A DNA stretch of 64,000 nt, from positions 59,281,980 to 59,345,979 of the forward strand of contig NC_068575.1 in the NCBI RefSeq assembly GCF_025698545.1, read 5' to 3'. Under the pieces are notes generated by a model. It worked only from the letters and a program-made list of their open reading frames with translations. It was not told the origin of the DNA and searched no databases. A program made the translations under genes and the position numbers. This stretch comes from Gossypium raimondii. Lineage: Eukaryota > Streptophyta > Magnoliopsida > Malvales > Malvaceae. Of the stretch, positions 62,327 to 64,000 are shown in pieces; the stretch's first letter is position 1; every line of letters starts with the position of its first letter.

Positions 62327-64000
62327 TTTCTAATGAACTTTCACCTGTGAAAAGAAAAAAAGCAAGACTTTTTTCAAATCTATTTCAAAGGTAATCAATG
62401 AGAAATGTTTGATTTAAACAAAGACATACACAACATGCAGTGACATCTCGGACAACCTAATAATAATATTCTAGAAACCAAACTTAACTTTAAAGGCCAT
62501 TTTTTTCTTTTAAAGTTGGTGGTTTTGTTTCCATGCAATTCTAATTGGTTAGGTATACGTTGATTTTTATCATAAAGGTAATAAATTATATTAGAACGAG
62601 GTATTAATAAAATAGGGTCACGTCATTAAATTTGAAAGGTAACAGAATGTTAATAAATCATATTAGAAAGATTAATAGATATAGATGAATGTATAATAAT
62701 ATTTTGTTATCTTTAAAATTTAATGATGGGTCATTATTTTATTGATACAAGGTATTTTCTTTCTCTTTTTCTTTTGAAGGGTCTTTAATAACTTGGAATT
62801 CATTTATTATATTGAAGAATGGTGAAAGAAGGTGGTTGGAGCAGGGGGTAGTGGGAAGGGAGGGGGGACTTAATTGTAGTGACCTAATAACTAATTACAA
62901 GCCAAATGTCGCTTTTACTTAATTTAATTTTCACGAAATCATTTTTAAATATGATATTTATAGGATTTCTTAAATAATTAGCTACCAATGGAAGTTGACA
63001 ATTCACCTGCTTGAGATTCCCATTTGCAGAAACATGGCCTTAAGATAGTGTTAAATATGCATGATTGAAATTTTGCTTTGGAAAGGTTCTGCCGTCTAAC
63101 AAACAGATTATATATTCTGGTTTTCAATCATTATTTGGATTGAAAATTTTCAGACTTGTTTAAGAAGCTAGCCTCAACGGTAGACTTATAGATAAGCAAA
63201 TTTCTAAATTTAATTTGATTTGTTTATTATCAAATTATGATATTGAAGATAAATAATATTAGGTAATAAATATATTTATAAATAAATAAATAAGATTTTA
63301 GTTGTATGGCATAATAGAGATGTTAAAAATATATTATGTCTTTGATTTAATTCGTATTATGTGTATTATATACGAAAATAAACTGTGTTGGTATGTAACA
63401 ACATCAATATTTTGGGTTAATTTAGAAATACTTCTAAAGAACAAAAATATTCTTAAACAAGTTGTTTTTTTTTCAAAATAAAAAAAAAACACGAGCAAAA
63501 TGAAAATCATAACAAGGTAAGAAAAGTCAGATGTTTGAAGTGCATTAGTTAGCTTAAGAAGATGGGGCAGATGGAACGGCATTTTCGAAAAGGTATAGTG
63601 AAGATATCATAAAAAAGAAAATAAACATTAATGAAATATAGTATAATAACAAATAAGAAAAACCTTTAGATTTGGGATTAAATCTAAGTCGGAAATATTT
63701 AATTTTTACTTAATTGCGTATATTCGTTGGAATTTAGGTCACTTAATTTACGATCGATGGAACATTATGAAGAGGTTGAAGATCAATTCATTGCTCATTA
63801 AAATTTAAAGTTACCTGAAAATGTTGCCAATGGTGTTGCTGACATCCACCAAGCATCAAGGCTTTTTCCACGACAACCAATGTAGACCTCCTTGGGGACT
63901 GATTCCGAAGCTGTCTCAACTCTCACCGGCTACTACCTTGAAGATTCTTATTCGGCATCAGAGTCTAAGGCTGTGTTCTTCATTGCTTAAGAAATGGGCT
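62327..64000. other. Promoter region of the IRX15-like gene and AT-rich spacer
   Basis: No gene recognised. A small inverted repeat lies at 62599-62755. At the very end (about 63815-63990) the base composition is less AT-rich, and the plus strand can be read as coding-like pieces (LPENVANGVADIHQASRLFP and AVSTLTGYYLEDSYSASES) split by a stop. This may be a decayed gene or transposon fragment that continues past the window. Confidence 0.4.
62599..62755. repeat. Short inverted repeat, possible small MITE
   Basis: The left arm (AGGTATTAATAAAATAGGGTC...) and the inverse of the right arm (ATACCTTGTATCAATAAAATAATGACC...) share about 55 alignable bases, including TCATTAAATTT.AAAG.TAACA. It lies within 300-430 bases upstream of the IRX15-like start codon. 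Confidence 0.55.

Noticed and set aside
1-64000. CRISPR arrays, operons, riboswitches or bacterial-type systems
   Set aside because: The window is plant nuclear DNA; the only regular repeats are LTR minisatellites, microsatellites and inverted-repeat elements.

Overview
The window reads as nuclear DNA of a dicot plant. Genes have many short exons with GT-AG introns, spacers are AT-rich, and the repeats are plant Ty3/gypsy LTR retrotransposons. The LTR ends (TGTRATAGCCCGA or TGTAATGA at the start, GGGGTGTTACA at the end) resemble those common in cotton (Gossypium) and other Malvaceae. That taxonomic guess rests on remembered LTR style, not on a search.

Layout. 1-5.7 kb: one intronless R2R3-MYB gene (minus strand) in AT-rich spacer. 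5.7-25.5 kb: a transposon cluster. It starts with a plus-strand gypsy LTR (C, 5674 to about 11640) split by a second LTR unit (D, 7049-10640, CTTCG target duplication), which is itself split by a short hAT-type inverted-repeat element (9066-9527, 8-bp duplication). Next is a minus-strand gypsy element (B, 12024-25481, TATTC duplication) that has lost nearly all coding sequence. Its gag is split by a 9.8-kb plus-strand gypsy/chromovirus element (A, 12347-22172, GTAAC duplication). 28.4-30.1 kb: a 5'-truncated, broken LINE. 33.7-62.3 kb: a gene-rich stretch with five genes whose exons I could assemble in frame.

The five genes are: a PTEN2-type phosphatase (minus, 12 coding exons, 647 aa); a cathepsin B-like papain-family protease (minus, 11 coding exons including a 5-nt microexon, 354 aa); a TAM41-type mitochondrial CDP-diacylglycerol synthase (plus, 10 exons, 338 aa); a DCAF4-like WD40 protein, probably a CUL4-DDB1 substrate receptor (plus, 13 exons, one GC-AG intron, 504 aa); and an IRX15/IRX15-L xylan-biosynthesis protein (DUF579, minus, one exon, 314 aa).

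The genes do not form a pathway; they look like ordinary dispersed nuclear genes. The more unusual content is in the transposon nest (layered target duplications, a conserved module shared by different LTR families, near-identical LTRs around a badly broken interior) and in gene structure (a 5-nt microexon that encodes the oxyanion-hole Gln of the protease). I found no CRISPR array, rRNA, intact tRNA or clearly new multi-gene system.
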